From contig CAJNOJ010000166.1 of NCBI GenBank assembly GCA_905250025.1, positions 1 to 64,000 of the forward strand: 64,000 bases of DNA, in the 5' to 3' direction. Origin of the DNA: Adineta ricciae. Lineage: Eukaryota > Rotifera > Eurotatoria > Adinetida > Adinetidae. The notes under the pieces were generated by a model. The model was not told the DNA's origin, searched no databases, and was given only the letters and a program-made list of their open reading frames with translations. Numbering within the stretch: the first letter of the stretch is position 1; the number at the start of each line of letters is the position of its first letter. The position numbers and the translations under genes were made by a program. Shown piece after piece: positions 12,598-24,663 of the stretch.

Positions 12598-12842
12598 TCC
12601 ATATAGCAAAAAAAACAATCTAGCTGGTAGACAAACAACTCCTTCCTTGATTTCTTCATAGCACAGTGACCATTGTCTACAGAAATTTTCTGTCCTTTTG
12701 TCATCCGTTTGTTTCATCTCTAGTTATTTTCAAATAAAACCAAACAGAAAAAACAAGATGACGGACGAGATTTATCAAGATTGCCTTTGGTTTATTTAGT
12801 TCTTCGCTATTTTTTTTTCTCTAGATGTCCTAAGGTATTGAA

Positions 12843-14015
12843 ATGAATGACACTTTCATGGTACACACTGGAATCAACGATGAAAATGGTCTGTCCACAG
12901 ACAAAATTCAACTTCAGTTGAAAACAACATTAAGTGAAGAACAACATTCAACAAGCCAGACACCTTCGCTACAACTCGTGATTTTACCAAAAACTCAAGA
13001 TGACATTGTGGTAATGCCGGATCATATCCATTTAATTGAAATCCTATTGCCTTTCGGAAATTTTAGTTTCCAAATGTTATCGATCTGAATGTTGGTGGCT
13101 ATCACTACACCACAAGTTTATCTACACTGCGAAAATACGAAGACTCAATGTTAGCCGTTATGTTCAGTGGTCGATATGAATTGGTTCGAGACAAATCAGG
13201 ACATATATTTATTGATCGTGATGGACGTCATTTCGGGTAGGAAATTCAACAGAGTGAATGTTAATCTTAATAATCTTCTTTCGATTTAGTCATATATTGA
13301 ATTATATTCGCTGTGATCAAATGCCACCTGAATCTATGGCATTAGATGTCTTACGTGAAGCCGAATTTTTTTGTATTAGTTCGTTAATAACTAAGCTTGA
13401 AAGTTCCAGTCCATGTGTTATATCATTACGCCGACGTGAATCGTTTCGTCGTTTGATACCTGATTATGAACATTTGAAGATGGATATTATCAACAAGTCA
13501 GCTGAGAAACATTCATCATTTCAAGAATCGCGCGTCGTCATTACACAGCTTGATCATACGAAATTAAAGGGTACAATACCTTGTTACAATTGTAGCCGAG
13601 AATTTGTTACAGTTAATCATGGTAAAGACCTTCCTTTTGATTGCTTGAGTTTATCATATTTTCTTTTGCTTGGTTTTTTTAGCGTGTGCTTTCGATGGTC
13701 TTACAGCTGACATACAAATTCAACAACAATTGAAACCTATTCAGTCAGATATACATATTGATATGGATAAACTCGTTGCGTAAGAATGGACGATTTATTT
13801 CATTAGAGAAAAAAATCTACTATTGACGTTTATTTAGCTTTGTTGTCGACGAATTGGTCCATGATGGTTTCAAGGCTTCAAGTGAACGTGTAACATGCCG
13901 TTTTAGTGTTCGATGCCAAAGTTGTACCTTGAGCGGTTTATATACAGCTGGTGGAATTTTAGCACCAAGAGAATGCCATAATATCGCCCATGTTATTAAA
14001 TTTGTCTGGTCTTAA
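12843..14015 (+). CDS. BTB/POZ (T1) domain protein of the KCTD family, 5 exons
   Basis: The model is join(12843..13010, 13067..13236, 13290..13621, 13683..13779, 13838..14015), 314 residues. All four introns (53-61 nt) close in phase. Residues about 57-150 form a potassium-channel-tetramerisation-type BTB domain: IDLNVGGYHYTTSLSTL, then MFSGRYELVRD, FIDRDGRHFGHILNYIR and the LREAEFF helix. Proteins with this start are usually adaptors for Cullin-3 ubiquitin ligases or regulators of G-protein and chloride channels. The C-terminal half (VVDELVHDGFKASSERV...) includes several Cys residues but no domain I can name. The exact KCTD subfamily is not resolved. The N-terminal 55 residues are low-complexity. 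Confidence 0.85.
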
Positions 14016-14256
14016 ATATGAATTGTTTGTTTGTTTGTTTGTGATAAATCATTTATCATCAGTCGTTTCTGTATGTTTCTTCTAGTCGACATCGTGTGCG
14101 TTTTCTCTCTCTCTTTTATATGTAATCTATAGCGAAATGTTTTTTTCTTCTTTTTTTTGAACGACGTCTTGTAATATTTTGTTCTTCAATCTATGGAGAA
14201 AAGTCAATGAAAAATATGATCTCTGTTGTATCTTTTCTATGTATATGTATATATAG

Positions 14257-14991
14257 ATGACGAGTGAATTTCAAAATCACGTTGAAAGCTTCGTGACATC
14301 ATTAACAGCAAATGCACCGCAGATACATTATCAGGCATTTGACTTTTCCAATGTGAGCGATAGTCGATCGATGTTAACGAATTTGAATTATGATAAGAAC
14401 AAAGTTTCGTGCCTAAATCTGGAAATGGTAGGTGAAGACATTGGACGAGAAGTATTGAATAATTATTGTTGTTTTATTAGATAGCAGATATGTTTCAAGT
14501 ATTCGCAGCCGTTCATAGTGCTGTCGAATCGAAGTCATCGAGAGATTTCGGTATAGAAGTACCTCATCGATTGTCTAATACGAGATCGGTATGATTTGGA
14601 ACTCACATTCGGAATGTTATTCAGAGATGAACTCAAAAAAATTCATTTTCTGTTAGATTGGTGATGCATTACGAGCCTTTGGTGGTTATGGTAAACCATA
14701 TGTGTTGGTTGTGTCCATACAGGATCGTGTGCAAAGTGAAGAATTGTTTGATAAGATTAGTCTAATCGAGGGTGTGGGGAAAATGACAAAAGAACAAATA
14801 GAAGAGCATATGAAAAAGAATTTGGATAATATTCGAAAAGTAAAGTTTAGTTGAACACGGGGAATCTCTAGTTTCATCGTCTTTTCTTCGTTTAGTATTA
14901 TTTCGGAACTATAAGTGACGAAGAATATCGTGCTCATCGAAATCCGGTCGGTGAAATTGTCACTAAAATGGTTGCTTCGAAAAATCTCTGA
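14257..14991 (+). CDS. Conserved-looking cytosolic protein, unknown function, 4 exons
   Basis: The model is join(14257..14427, 14481..14588, 14657..14839, 14896..14991), 185 residues. The introns are 53, 68 and 56 nt; every exon is a multiple of three, and alternative acceptors run into stops, which supports the model. The ATG is preceded by a splice-like TATATAG. The protein has no signal peptide or membrane segment. It contains a GDALRAFGGYGKPYVLVV block followed by a charged helical region and a C-terminal NPVGEIVTKMV helix. I do not recognise the family; the composition suggests a small folded alpha/beta protein. Confidence 0.7.
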
Positions 14992-15470
14992 TGAACTGTA
15001 TTTTTGAATTGAAATAAATACCAAATAAAAAGAAAAGACTCTTTTGCGTGATATTTACAATCATGGCTATCATAAACATATTTTCTCACATTTTTATACG
15101 TCCATTCATCGAATGTTCTCTTGGTAATGGCATGAAGTATAAAAATGTTCTACACATTTCTTTTATATCGTTATGAAAGAGAACAGATTTTTCTGTTCTT
15201 TCTTCTATTCAGTTTTAATATTCATCCATCTAATAAATTGTCTATTGAAAACATAGAAGCAAGTATGTTATAAATTTCTTTTTCGCTTTTTCTTTCATGA
15301 AGGACGAACTATTTATGAATATATATATATTACAAGTCAGACGACTTGTATTTTGGCTATTTACAGAAGCATGATTTCGAATGATTCTCGTAGGAATTAG
15401 TTATTTTTAACCTTGTCGATTTTAGTCGAGCGGTTTTGTGCTTTTCTACAATTAGAATATTCGATACATT
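14992..15470. other. Intergenic spacer
   Basis: About 480 AT-rich bases. An AATAAA-like signal follows the stop of the upstream gene at about 15013-15025 (AAATAAATACCAAATAAAAAG). No gene or repeat was recognised in the rest. Confidence 0.4.
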
Positions 15471-16571
15471 ATGGGCAATCAAGTAGAGTCTTCGTGTTTT
15501 TACACAGTCGGAGTTCTTTTTTTGTTATTTAGCACCCTACTGGACAAAATACTGTGACAAGAACTGAACAGTATCGAGACAGATCCAATTACCAAAATGA
15601 AGTTATTGATCTCGATGAAATCATTGAACAATGGGTATGGAATATGTGGAATAGAACTAAGACAAAATCGTTCTCCCATCGCAAGTAAATTGCCGTTGAT
15701 TGCATCGGTACTAGTGAACAAAATTTGATTGAATTTAGACGTGAAGAACTGCTGGTAAAAATCAATTGGAAACAGGTGGCGTTCTCACAAACGAAAACGA
15801 ATTTTACTGGTTCTCCCCCGGTTTCGTTACCGAAATCTCAGATACTTTTTCGAACGCACTTCAATAACCACACTACGACGGAACAATCGTATTCATTCAA
15901 AACCGAACGTTTCACGCGCTCAACATTTAAATTTATATTCACCCATTGCTTGAGAAAATCACAACATTCAATGGTTGTGTTTTATTTACCCGAAGAAATT
16001 GTTCGATTTACAGGAGGCATAAAGCTTGAACAGTATGCAGATTTCGGACAGGACACGTAAGAAAATAATTTCTAATCTTTGTTCTCGAATAGGTGGTTTT
16101 TACCTTTCGATTAGTGTTAAAGAATATAGTATGTGTTGGGGTGTTAATACTCAAATACATGTAGCACCACGTACATGTACATATGCGGAATTAAATATTG
16201 ATGAAGAAGAATTCAATGGCGATTTTGCATTTTTTATTCAATTTTTCGGTCGAATCACTGCTACGGTATCAACGCGCGAGTCGCCGGATAATTATCTGCA
16301 GTTTATGGACGGTGATATCGTCGAAATTATACGTGAGGCGATAGATTGTAGCCATCGATGGAATGACTTAGAAGTTACTTCAGATTATCCATCTGTCGTA
16401 CGTTATAAAATACGTGGTAAATGTTCATTTCGGTATGGCACTCAGCAACATGTTGTCCTTAATCAACAACCGTTAGATTCTTCATCATCTTCTCTATCCG
16501 AGCGTCTTTCATCTCAATCAAAGGCGACCTCAGTGCAGAATGAAATGTATCTAAACTTTCGAGATATATAA
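15471..16571 (+). CDS. Aerolysin/ETX-MTX2-like pore-forming-fold protein, 4 exons
   Basis: The model is join(15471..15482, 15533..15684, 15739..16056, 16115..16571), 312 residues. The introns are 50, 54 and 58 nt. The last intron was chosen over a 36-nt alternative because only it keeps the frame. The central region has the alternating polar strands typical of the ETX/MTX2 beta-pore-forming superfamily: a FNNHTTTEQSYSFKTER block, a strand rich in Phe/Ser/Thr, a 'V.PRT.TYAEL.I' block and an EFNGDF block. The N-terminus is not a signal peptide, so any export is unclear. Members occur in bacteria and many animals (natterin- and biomphalysin-like), where roles range from defence to unknown. Activity is not shown by sequence alone, and the fold call is from pattern recognition. 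Confidence 0.65.
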
Positions 16572-16701
16572 CATTTAGTAGGAAACTAATCCTTGGTTTT
16601 GACAGATGACTTTGTTTTTTTTTCTCTCGTAAAAATTGTTGATAAACAAAGATTTTGCATGGATATGAACACTATTGAAAAAGAAAACTTCTTGAAACTA
16701 T

Positions 16702-17358
16702 CTACATGGTTCGTTGAGTGTTTTTTGTTATTGCTTCTTTTTTGGGTAGGATAAAACTAAGTGTCAACGTTGCAAATAAAGTTAACGATGAAACAGCTGT
16801 TAGAAGGACCCGTAGACCTTTAAACCATAGAGGATAGCCTGGTTGTGTAACATCATAAAAACCGAAACCTTGAAGTGATGATAATGCCCACAGAATCGAC
16901 CATCGACCAGGCACAAGTAATGCTAACCAAGCAGCAACAGATGGAAGAATAGAGTATGTATACTGTTTCCAATCATTGGATTCTCGTAAAAGCGTTCCCC
17001 ATCGAATACCTCCGATGAATGAAAGAATCGAAGCTGAATAAGCTAATTGAGTAAATGCTAAATCAGGTGAATATATTCCTGTGGAATACATATACATGGG
17101 AACTGCAGCAAAAGGAACTAGGCCAAGCAAACCGAATGCTAATGGTGCTGTCGGTGCGTCCTTTAAATGACGAAGATAACGAAATTGATCAAAATAGGTT
17201 GACGCTTGCTTATCATTATACTGTCGTAATAATTCATTTTTAGTAAATTCATTTGAGTAAGTCGTGCGAATAGCTGAATTATTCCATAATGAACATGACA
17301 CTCTACGACGAAGAAATAGAGATGAAAGGGATCGACAGGGAAAAGCCGTCGCTAACAT
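16702..17358 (-). CDS. TMEM69: TMEM69-like mitochondrial membrane protein (DUF3429)
   Basis: Single exon, ATG at 17356-17358, 218 residues. The first 35 residues are Arg/Ser/Leu-rich without acids, fitting a mitochondrial presequence. Residues about 70-210 hold four to five hydrophobic segments with the DUF3429 signatures: PLAFGLLGLVPF near the first helix, LSFIGGIRWG in the third and YSILPSVAAWLALLVP after it. The family is found in animals and bacteria and its molecular role is unknown. It lies convergent to the pore-forming-fold gene, 130 bases from its stop. Confidence 0.85.
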   Translation of the reverse strand: MLATAFPCRSLSSLFLRRRVSCSLWNNSAIRTTYSNEFTKNELLRQYNDKQASTYFDQFRYLRHLKDAPTAPLAFGLLGLVPFAAVPMYMYSTGIYSPDLAFTQLAYSASILSFIGGIRWGTLLRESNDWKQYTYSILPSVAAWLALLVPGRWSILWALSSLQGFGFYDVTQPGYPLWFKGLRVLLTAVSSLTLFATLTLSFILPKKEAITKNTQRTM

Positions 17359-17584
17359 CTGAAAATATATTTATTAAATATTCGACTGTTTTGGAAAAGG
17401 AAAAAGTTGCCGATGTCGATTATTAATACACTCAACGTTGAGAAAATGATTGGCTGATAATCGTCATGTAAGAAGTTTGTCTTTTCAAACCTTTGCCTAT
17501 AAATAGATGTCAGGCAATAGCAACTGGGACGATTACAATCACTGAAATGGTTTTCTTTTCGTACACATACTTTTGTTTCAAGGG

Positions 17585-17851
17585 ATGTTTCGAGGGTGTT
17601 CCAGTAGACAAGTAAAATCTAAAACGACATTCATTGGAAATCATTTTATCTGTTCTTGCTTTTTGTTGAGACAGAGGGATTCTATGTTAGCCCAAGGAAC
17701 AACTCAAGTTTTGTCAACAAACATGAAAGACAATGAATTCGATACCGTTAATAAGAAAGTCAAGGCAACAACAGGAACACACGAAGCGATGGAATCAGCT
17801 CAAGAACTATTGAAAACGATAGAAGTTTTAAAGCTCATTGTTTCTATTTAA
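17585..17851 (+). CDS. Possible small two-exon ORF, doubtful
   Basis: One reading is join(17585..17611, 17675..17851), 67 residues, with a 63-nt intron (GTAAAA...GACAG). An unspliced frame from about 17573 is also open. The second exon is hydrophilic and helical (NEFDTVNKKVKATTGTHEAM) and ends at TAA 17849-17851, followed by an AATAAA at about 17860. No family is recognised. It could be the tail of a longer transcript or a chance ORF. Confidence 0.3.
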   Translation: MFRGCSSRQVKSKTTFIGNHFICSCFLLRQRDSMLAQGTTQVLSTNMKDNEFDTVNKKVKATTGTHEAMESAQELLKTIEVLKLIVSI

Positions 17852-18019
17852 AAATGATTCAATAAAAATTGAAATTGTCATTTTTCTGCTTTTTCATCTT
17901 TGAAAAATAACTTCTATCTTAGATTCCAAGTATATCTCGAAATTGCGAACGTTAAACCATGATATTCGGAGAAAAAGGTCTTGAAACAGTGCAATAGGAA
18001 ACAATAAATCAAACATCTA

Positions 18020-20361
18020 TTAGAAATGATCGTTGCATGAACATTTTCCATCGGAAAAATGGTGAATACGATTCGCATCACGAATAATAATTTCACATCG
18101 ACGAATTTGACTGATCAGCTTGATTGCACCATCTGCAACAAGGAACAATCCACAAAGAAAAACATATTTTCCATCAAGCATAGTCTCCACTTACGACAAT
18201 CACCGCAAATGCGAAGATTCTTCACGATTTGAATTCGCGATGGAACTGGTCGCTGAATAAAATGATATGCAAGTGCCAATCTTTCGCTATGACTGTTGAG
18301 AATGGATGCTACAGTTTCACCAGGCATCATCGCACGCGTTATCCAACTTGAATCGAACTTGTGACCGTGTTCAATGAGTTCTTTTTCGATTCGATGAAGT
18401 TCATCATAGATTTCTTCTGTTCGTGGATGGGTACGATCTTTGACACGAAATTCCTTCAAAATAAATAAGAATTCGAACGAGGATTATTCTAGAAGAAGCA
18501 CGGAATTTACCACAATTTCACCGTTGACTTCAGTCCAAGATAAGCCCATTTTTTTCCTGATGCCTGATTGGCCCATTTCAAATCTTAGCTGTGATGCTTC
18601 TTCCAAGTCACCGGACGATGCTAAGATGTTTGTGAAAAGCACAGAAGCCGATGCGAGACAATCGTTGTCAACATGGCTCAGTTGTTTAATTCGTTGAGTT
18701 ATTCGTCGTGCAAGGGAGACATCGTTTTGATTTCGTGCACCTGACAGCAAGGACACTAAAGTTCAAAGAACAACGTTACCGAACTTGATTACTTAATACG
18801 AAATGAACTTTTTCTCATGGGACAGCTTACTGTACATAAGTAAATTAGGAGGTTGATGACGCTCAAACTCTTCGATCAGTTGATGTGCTTCGTCGAACAA
18901 AAATGAACGACTCAAACAATCGACCTAAAATTACAGTTCATTGTTTGATCATAGTATCGATTCAGTTACCATTGTTGTATAGATGTAGTGGTTTTTATTT
19001 GGGATTGTTGCAAAAATTGAACGGCATTCATTAACAAGACCTGAATGTGAACAAGCATTCAACACACAAACATGTGTTTTTGCATCTCTCATTTCCATTG
19101 GTATTCGATGATAGAGCTGAATTGCATCATAGCCCATTCCATTTAGTCCATATGCATTAACTATCGAGATCAACTCATAGACAGATAAATCACCAACTCA
19201 ACTTACTCATAGCAGTATATGCGATATAATTAGGTTTATCAATTTTATCAAAGATATGTTTTGCTTCCTTCACACATGCCACTTTACCCTGATTAATTGC
19301 GAGGAAGTATTACACAAATAAACAAATGAGATGTCACCTACCCACATGTGAATTAAGGTAGTTTGAAGTTTCAGATCAGATAACATCGAAGATGGGATTT
19401 GACTTGCAATCAATCGACAACGTGGTTCAAGCCCACGTTCAGCGCACGCATTGATTAGAAGAAGAAAAATGACCAGATTTGCTGCAATATTTTGGTTCTT
19501 CATCTTTTCATACAGGTTAATGGTTTTCACATGCATACAATGATTATTATAACATTTCATCATTTGTCCATAATTAACTACAGTTCGTTTCATTCGGTCG
19601 AAAATTTGCTCTGCACTGGAAATATCACCACACTTGGTGAACATGTCAAAGGCAGCCACGATGTTATACTCGTCTTTACGATGAGTTTCGGAAGCGGAAT
19701 GCCATATTCGTTTACCAAAATCTAATGCTTGCGCTGTTCGAACTTGAACACAGCTATTAAATAAAAGACAGAGAAGAATTTCATTTGGGTCATCCACGTT
19801 TTTGAACGTCTCAATTGCTTTTTCAGGCATGTTATTCCGTACGAAACCTAAAGAAGAAAAAGCTTTCCTTATAAGTAAAATAGATTGAATAAATGAGGTA
19901 ACCTTTCATCATCGCACCATAGTGAGCCACATTTTTATTGACACATGAATCGAAAACACGTTGGGCTTCGTTCACTCGGCCACATTGCACTGCAAGATTT
20001 CAACTGCAACAACATGAATCCATACAAGCAATGCGAATTTACTGTAGAAATGTATAAGTGATGCTTGGATGAACCTATTATTCTTGGATTGATTTGATAG
20101 TTGCTTGTGAATGTTGTGACCACGTTCAAGAGAACCTAATTGAGAGCAAGCTTTAAGTGCTTGAACAATAATTCTATCTGTTAATGCATCAGGATGATGA
20201 TGCTTGTCGAAGAGATCAAGTGTTTTAGTGAATTGTTTTCTCTTGTTAAGTCTTATCATTTCTAGTTCAATATTTAGTTGAGAGGAATTTACAATTGCAC
20301 GTAGTAGCGTGAAATAATTTGATTTGACTTGACGGAATAGAATAACAAATGGGATAATCAT
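18020..20361 (-). CDS. DYW-type pentatricopeptide repeat protein, 9 exons, ending in DHF
   Basis: The model is complement(join(18020..18132, 18195..18453, 18511..18755, 18831..18924, 18970..19160, 19207..19288, 19342..19847, 19903..19989, 20043..20361)), 631 residues. The eight introns are 45-75 nt and all phases close. PPR repeats are visible from about residue 55, with motifs such as [16 protein letters not shown] and HYGAMMKGF. They are followed by E-type repeats and a DYW deaminase-like domain. The domain has the zinc-site pattern H563-S-E565 and C591-x-x-C594, then [10 protein letters not shown]. It ends in NDHF instead of the canonical DYW tripeptide. In plants such proteins carry out organellar C-to-U RNA editing; DYW-type PPRs are known in bdelloids and are thought to be acquired horizontally. 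The start is uncertain: the frame is open upstream to about 20454, and ATG 20361 is my choice. Confidence 0.85.
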
Positions 20362-21816
20362 CGCAAATAAAAGATCAATCGAAGTAGATGAATGGATTGT
20401 CAATACTTTTACTTTTACAAAAATCAAAGATCCGAATAAATAATTCAAGATCAAGAAAAGTTCTCCGTTGAATGACTTCTTTGGATTCCGTGCAAAACAG
20501 TGAATTGTGATGTTTATCTGTAGTCATAATCCAACATAGACTGGTTTTTTCATTGGTTCGAACTTTCCGCAAGAAATCAACCAATGACCTTTGGTTTATT
20601 CGATAGAGACATCGCTTTTCCTTTCATTATCTGCATATCATACGAATAATGAAAGAAAAAAGTACCACGAAATACCGACTCACTGGATGCCGTCATCGAA
20701 CGATTCAAGTTTTTGTTCTTCATCCCCACCTCATAGGATTTCGAAGAGATTTGTTCGTCTAAGTTTACAAACTACATGAGTCAACTGGAAGACATGAACA
20801 TCCATTGAGTGACGCGTGACACACAGCTAAAAGAGTAAATCTTTCAAATAGTTTCAGCCAAGATTTTTCGTCAAATGATCCTGAAATTGGTCCGATTGAT
20901 CGTAAGTTGACAACTGATTTTTAATAAAAATCTTCTAGTTTAAAAGGTGAATATCCGGAAAACAGAGCATTTATTATCATTTGAACTTAGATAGGAAGTT
21001 ACAGCTGTTTCATTCGAATGGATCGTATTGAAAAAATTATTTATTAGCATGAAGCTAAAAACTTTCTTACTAAATAAGTCCCGTCCATGACAACTACACT
21101 GTTCGATCCAGAATTTAATTCTGCATCGAATGGTGATGTTTTTATTTATCCACGGGACAAGCTTTGGAAACGTAGGATATCCTAGCTCCGGATTCGCTCG
21201 TGAAAGCTTTCCAATAGTTTCAATATACTTTCCAGACGCAACTCGACAAGCTCTACAACTTTGTCTAACAACACTTTGCTGCCAGACTCTTTCTTCAGAC
21301 CCGAAAATGTCAAAAATCGACTCCAATCCATGAAAAACCTAGTTTTTATCGCTTAGTTTCGTTTAAAAGTGCTTTCCAATGCAACAAACACTGGCTTCAA
21401 GTAGATCTCGACTACGTTTATTGATTTCATATCTAATTTATCAATTTCCAATATGTTGTCATCAAGAACAACCATAAGCTGGGGAATATGATTTTGCGGC
21501 AAATGAACTTTTTAAATTAATTCCTAATTTTTGACAAAATCAAAATATAGGACTACTCTGTTTGTTCCACTATAAAATGCAGCTGAAATTGCATAATAGG
21601 TTTACTGCGTGGTAAGAGCGGTATAGTGGTATACTAGCACAGGATGTATAGTGTAGACAGTATATGAGATATAGTAGTTTACTTCTATACATCCTTTGCT
21701 AGTACTCAGGTCAACAAATCCGGTGGGATCCGGGCCCGTCGAAATCCAATGCGATTCCGTCACCGGGATTTCATCAGATTCCTGTAGGATCTGATAAAAT
21801 CCTATATTAGATTCGA
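20362..21816. other. Upstream region of the PPR gene and transition to repeats
   Basis: About 1.45 kb. The minus-strand frame at 20940-21326 (about 128 codons, no ATG at its open end) has a composition that could be coding (RQSCRACRVASGKYIE) and may be a decayed gene piece; I do not recognise it. From about 21700 the sequence changes to a GATCC-rich stretch that leads into the direct repeat at 21819. Confidence 0.4.
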
Positions 21817-21818
21817 TG

Positions 21819-21914
21819 GGATCCGAGTATAGGATTGTTCGACCTGGGTATACCACTATATCGGAATATTGTATATACCTCTTTTTATCCTGTAACTATA
21901 TTATCATATACAAG
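21819..21914 (+). repeat. Left direct repeat flanking cassette copy 1
   Basis: About 95 bases beginning GGATCCGAGTATAGGATTG and running through GGTATACCACTATATCG to TATTATCATATACAAG. The same sequence with small gaps recurs in the same orientation at 29108-29194, just outside the other end of cassette copy 1. Copy 2 at 49-56 kb has no such flanks. Confidence 0.8.
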
Positions 21915-21942
21915 TGTAACGCTCATCCTTTGGATTCGCTCA

Positions 21943-24388
21943 CCCTTTTCTGAAAGACTTTTCCGAATGCTGAACACATTCAGAGGCTTCGAAAGAGAAA
22001 AAACGCACTGCGATTGCTACTAGTGCTCGAATGAATCATGGCACTATGTCACACACTAGAATGAATAGGATGCAAAAGTCTTTTTAGGAATCAGACCGAT
22101 TAGCCATTTATTACTGGATAATTCTCCAGCACTAACTATGTTGACTGAAAAGTTCATTGCTCAACGGCTAGTCAGACGGCCAACCATAGACCTTTGTCCT
22201 CTGTTTTTCTATTTTCACATCACGCGTATGCAAATTTTCATAAATGGTTTACTAAGTCACTCATAGACGGACGATTATATACAGTAGACTACTTGAAAAG
22301 TTTGAACATTCGTCTGTGTCTTCCAGCGATAAACTGATTCTTTTCTCTCCTGTCAACAAAATGATACCCTGCCGAATATTTTCATTGAGGAATATCCATT
22401 CGTCAAATCCCTTTCACAATTATCTGAAGCCTGGCAAGGTGATCTGAAGCACGGATTCTACTCTTATCTTCACTTGTGGAAACCGATAATTCAATGATAT
22501 CGTTCTCAAAAAAGTATCAGTTAAGTTTCTTTAAAGATCATTCAAACTATCTATGCCTTTGAATTCTCATTTTCAACACAACTCTCCAAATATACGTCTA
22601 TATTTCGAACAATCTCGCTTTGGTCGTCCTCTCACGACTGCCAAACTCTGTTGGCATCCTTAATATATAATTCAATCTTTATTTTCACTCGAAGTAAACA
22701 TGTGGTTTGGCTTTGAATCCGTTAAACAGATGTACGAAATATCATCGGACGAGAATTGATCGACGTTAACTCATAGATACAGCAATTAATCTAATTGAGG
22801 AAAGTCCGCTGAATTGAAAATGAGAAGATATTTGAGAATCGTTTTGTTATACGTTCAACTAAGTTAAGAAAGTAACGCGGTCCAGTAGCCACTGACTCCC
22901 TTCTGAAAACATATCATCAGATCTCTCGTATTCCTCGAAAGAAGCAAACAAAAACTATTTCATTTCAATGATACAATCATTAACCAGTTTGGCCCATTCT
23001 TTTATTCATACGCATTTTTCTTTCTCGAATCTTGTCAAACTAACGCCTACTCGCTCGTCGGCCTCCCTCCGGTCGGTCACTCACGGCTAGCCGTTGACGC
23101 ACATAGTCAATTTTCATAGTATTTTCATATAAAGAAGCATCTCGTTGATACTGAGTCGGTCTGTGATCGAAGTTATCAAAAGTCTTCGTAACTGTGCAAT
23201 CTACAGTACATACTCCATTACTCTCTTCAATTTGAAGCGCTGATAATGTGCAGGCCTTCCCAGGTTACTATGGCTTGGTCGGCTTCGGCCGGAATTTCAA
23301 ACATAGGTTCCAGTAATTTCCTAACCGTTTTCTGCAAACTTCGAGCAGGAAACGGTCAGGGACGGATCCAGTCGCCGGAATGATCGACTTGGGTTATTCT
23401 CGAAGCTCAAAAAGACATCAACTATGTTCCTTAAAAAATCATTGACATTAGCTGAGCCTCTTCTAAAACTCATCCTTCAAGTAATTTCCAAAACAAACGC
23501 CTAGTCGTTCGTCAACCTCCCTCTGGTGGGTCACTCACGGCTAGCCGCTGCCATGCTATCTCTGTTATACCTTTCACCTTTGATTAACTTTGAAACTGAA
23601 TAATTGCGCTTCGTGGTATTGTCGTTTCGACAGTAATGATCTTCCATTCATTTGACTACCAATAGAAACTAGATCAAAACTCTTACTTTATGATGTGCTC
23701 TGAGAAGAACATCTCTCATAATGTTCCATATGTTTCGAATATTGTTTGTATAGTCCACGCCTCTGTAGTTAATCATATAGAATTCCATTCACAGGTATAC
23801 CACTTTGCGAACTATTTCTGCTAATTTCATATTAAAATACATGACATATGTAGCCTACAAGGCAAAAATGATACTAAGCTCATATAACCTTTTCTGATTT
23901 CTTGAATTAGAAATATCATCATGAAAGATATACTAAACCTTTTCGTTTAAGCTGTTAAACTACTATCTTCGTGCACCTCACATCCATCAATAGCGTTCCG
24001 TCCGACACCTTCTAGAAAAGATATCGAGATCGATAAAGAAAATTATCTTCTTTGAAAAGAGGAAGACACAACCCGAAGCTTGGTGAATAAGAAGAAACTA
24101 ACCTTAGATTCGAGATCCTCGACACAGATTACCTTTCGGTCAACCCTTACTGCGCATAATAATAATTTATCTGTAATTGATAATTAATAGTTAACAATTA
24201 GTTAAAACTAACCTCAGATTCAAGTTCTCCGACTTCCATTACGCGACCGGTAATCACTTCCTAACAACCATCGATTAATTTCATTGATTTTAGAAATGTT
24301 GATTTCTGATTGGATAGGACAGACAGACAAGCAAGCATTTTATTAGCCCCGCATTTAAACGCTGTATAATCCTTTCTTTCAGAGAAGG
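21943..24388 (+). mobile_element. Non-coding TIR-bounded element E1, copy 1
   Basis: Bounded by CCCTTTTCTGAAAG (21943-21956) and the inverted, slightly diverged CTTTCAGAGAAGG (24376-24388). No protein-coding gene was recognised. It contains the dispersed motif ending GGCTAGCCG twice (about 23041-23100 and 23499-23551), and near its right end two CTCAGATTC...TACC-type motifs that are also found in E2. Compared with E1 of copy 2 (1888 bases) it is about 560 bases longer, with the extra sequence at roughly 22445-23040. Confidence 0.7.
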
Positions 24389-24663
24389 AAATATTGACAT
24401 GTTTATTTTCTTTTGTGAAGTAAAAAACTATCTTTCTTTCTGTCAAAGTATACGAAGTTATCGAAAATATAACTAAAAAATGATCTTCATGATACGAAAC
24501 AATTCTAAAAAGAACATCCCAAATTTTTCACTCTCGTCTCATATCTTTCCTGCTGATCCATTCACATATTTTCGATTACTGTAGAACTAATTCAGCGGGC
24601 GAAGCTCATTCACAAATCCAAGACGTCTCGAAACAGGGTTCCGTCCAAAGCAACATGCCAAAC

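Noticed and set aside
16057..16092. A 36-nt intron in the pore-forming-fold gene
   Set aside because: Too short for this genome and it leads to an immediate stop; the 58-nt intron ending at 16114 keeps the frame.
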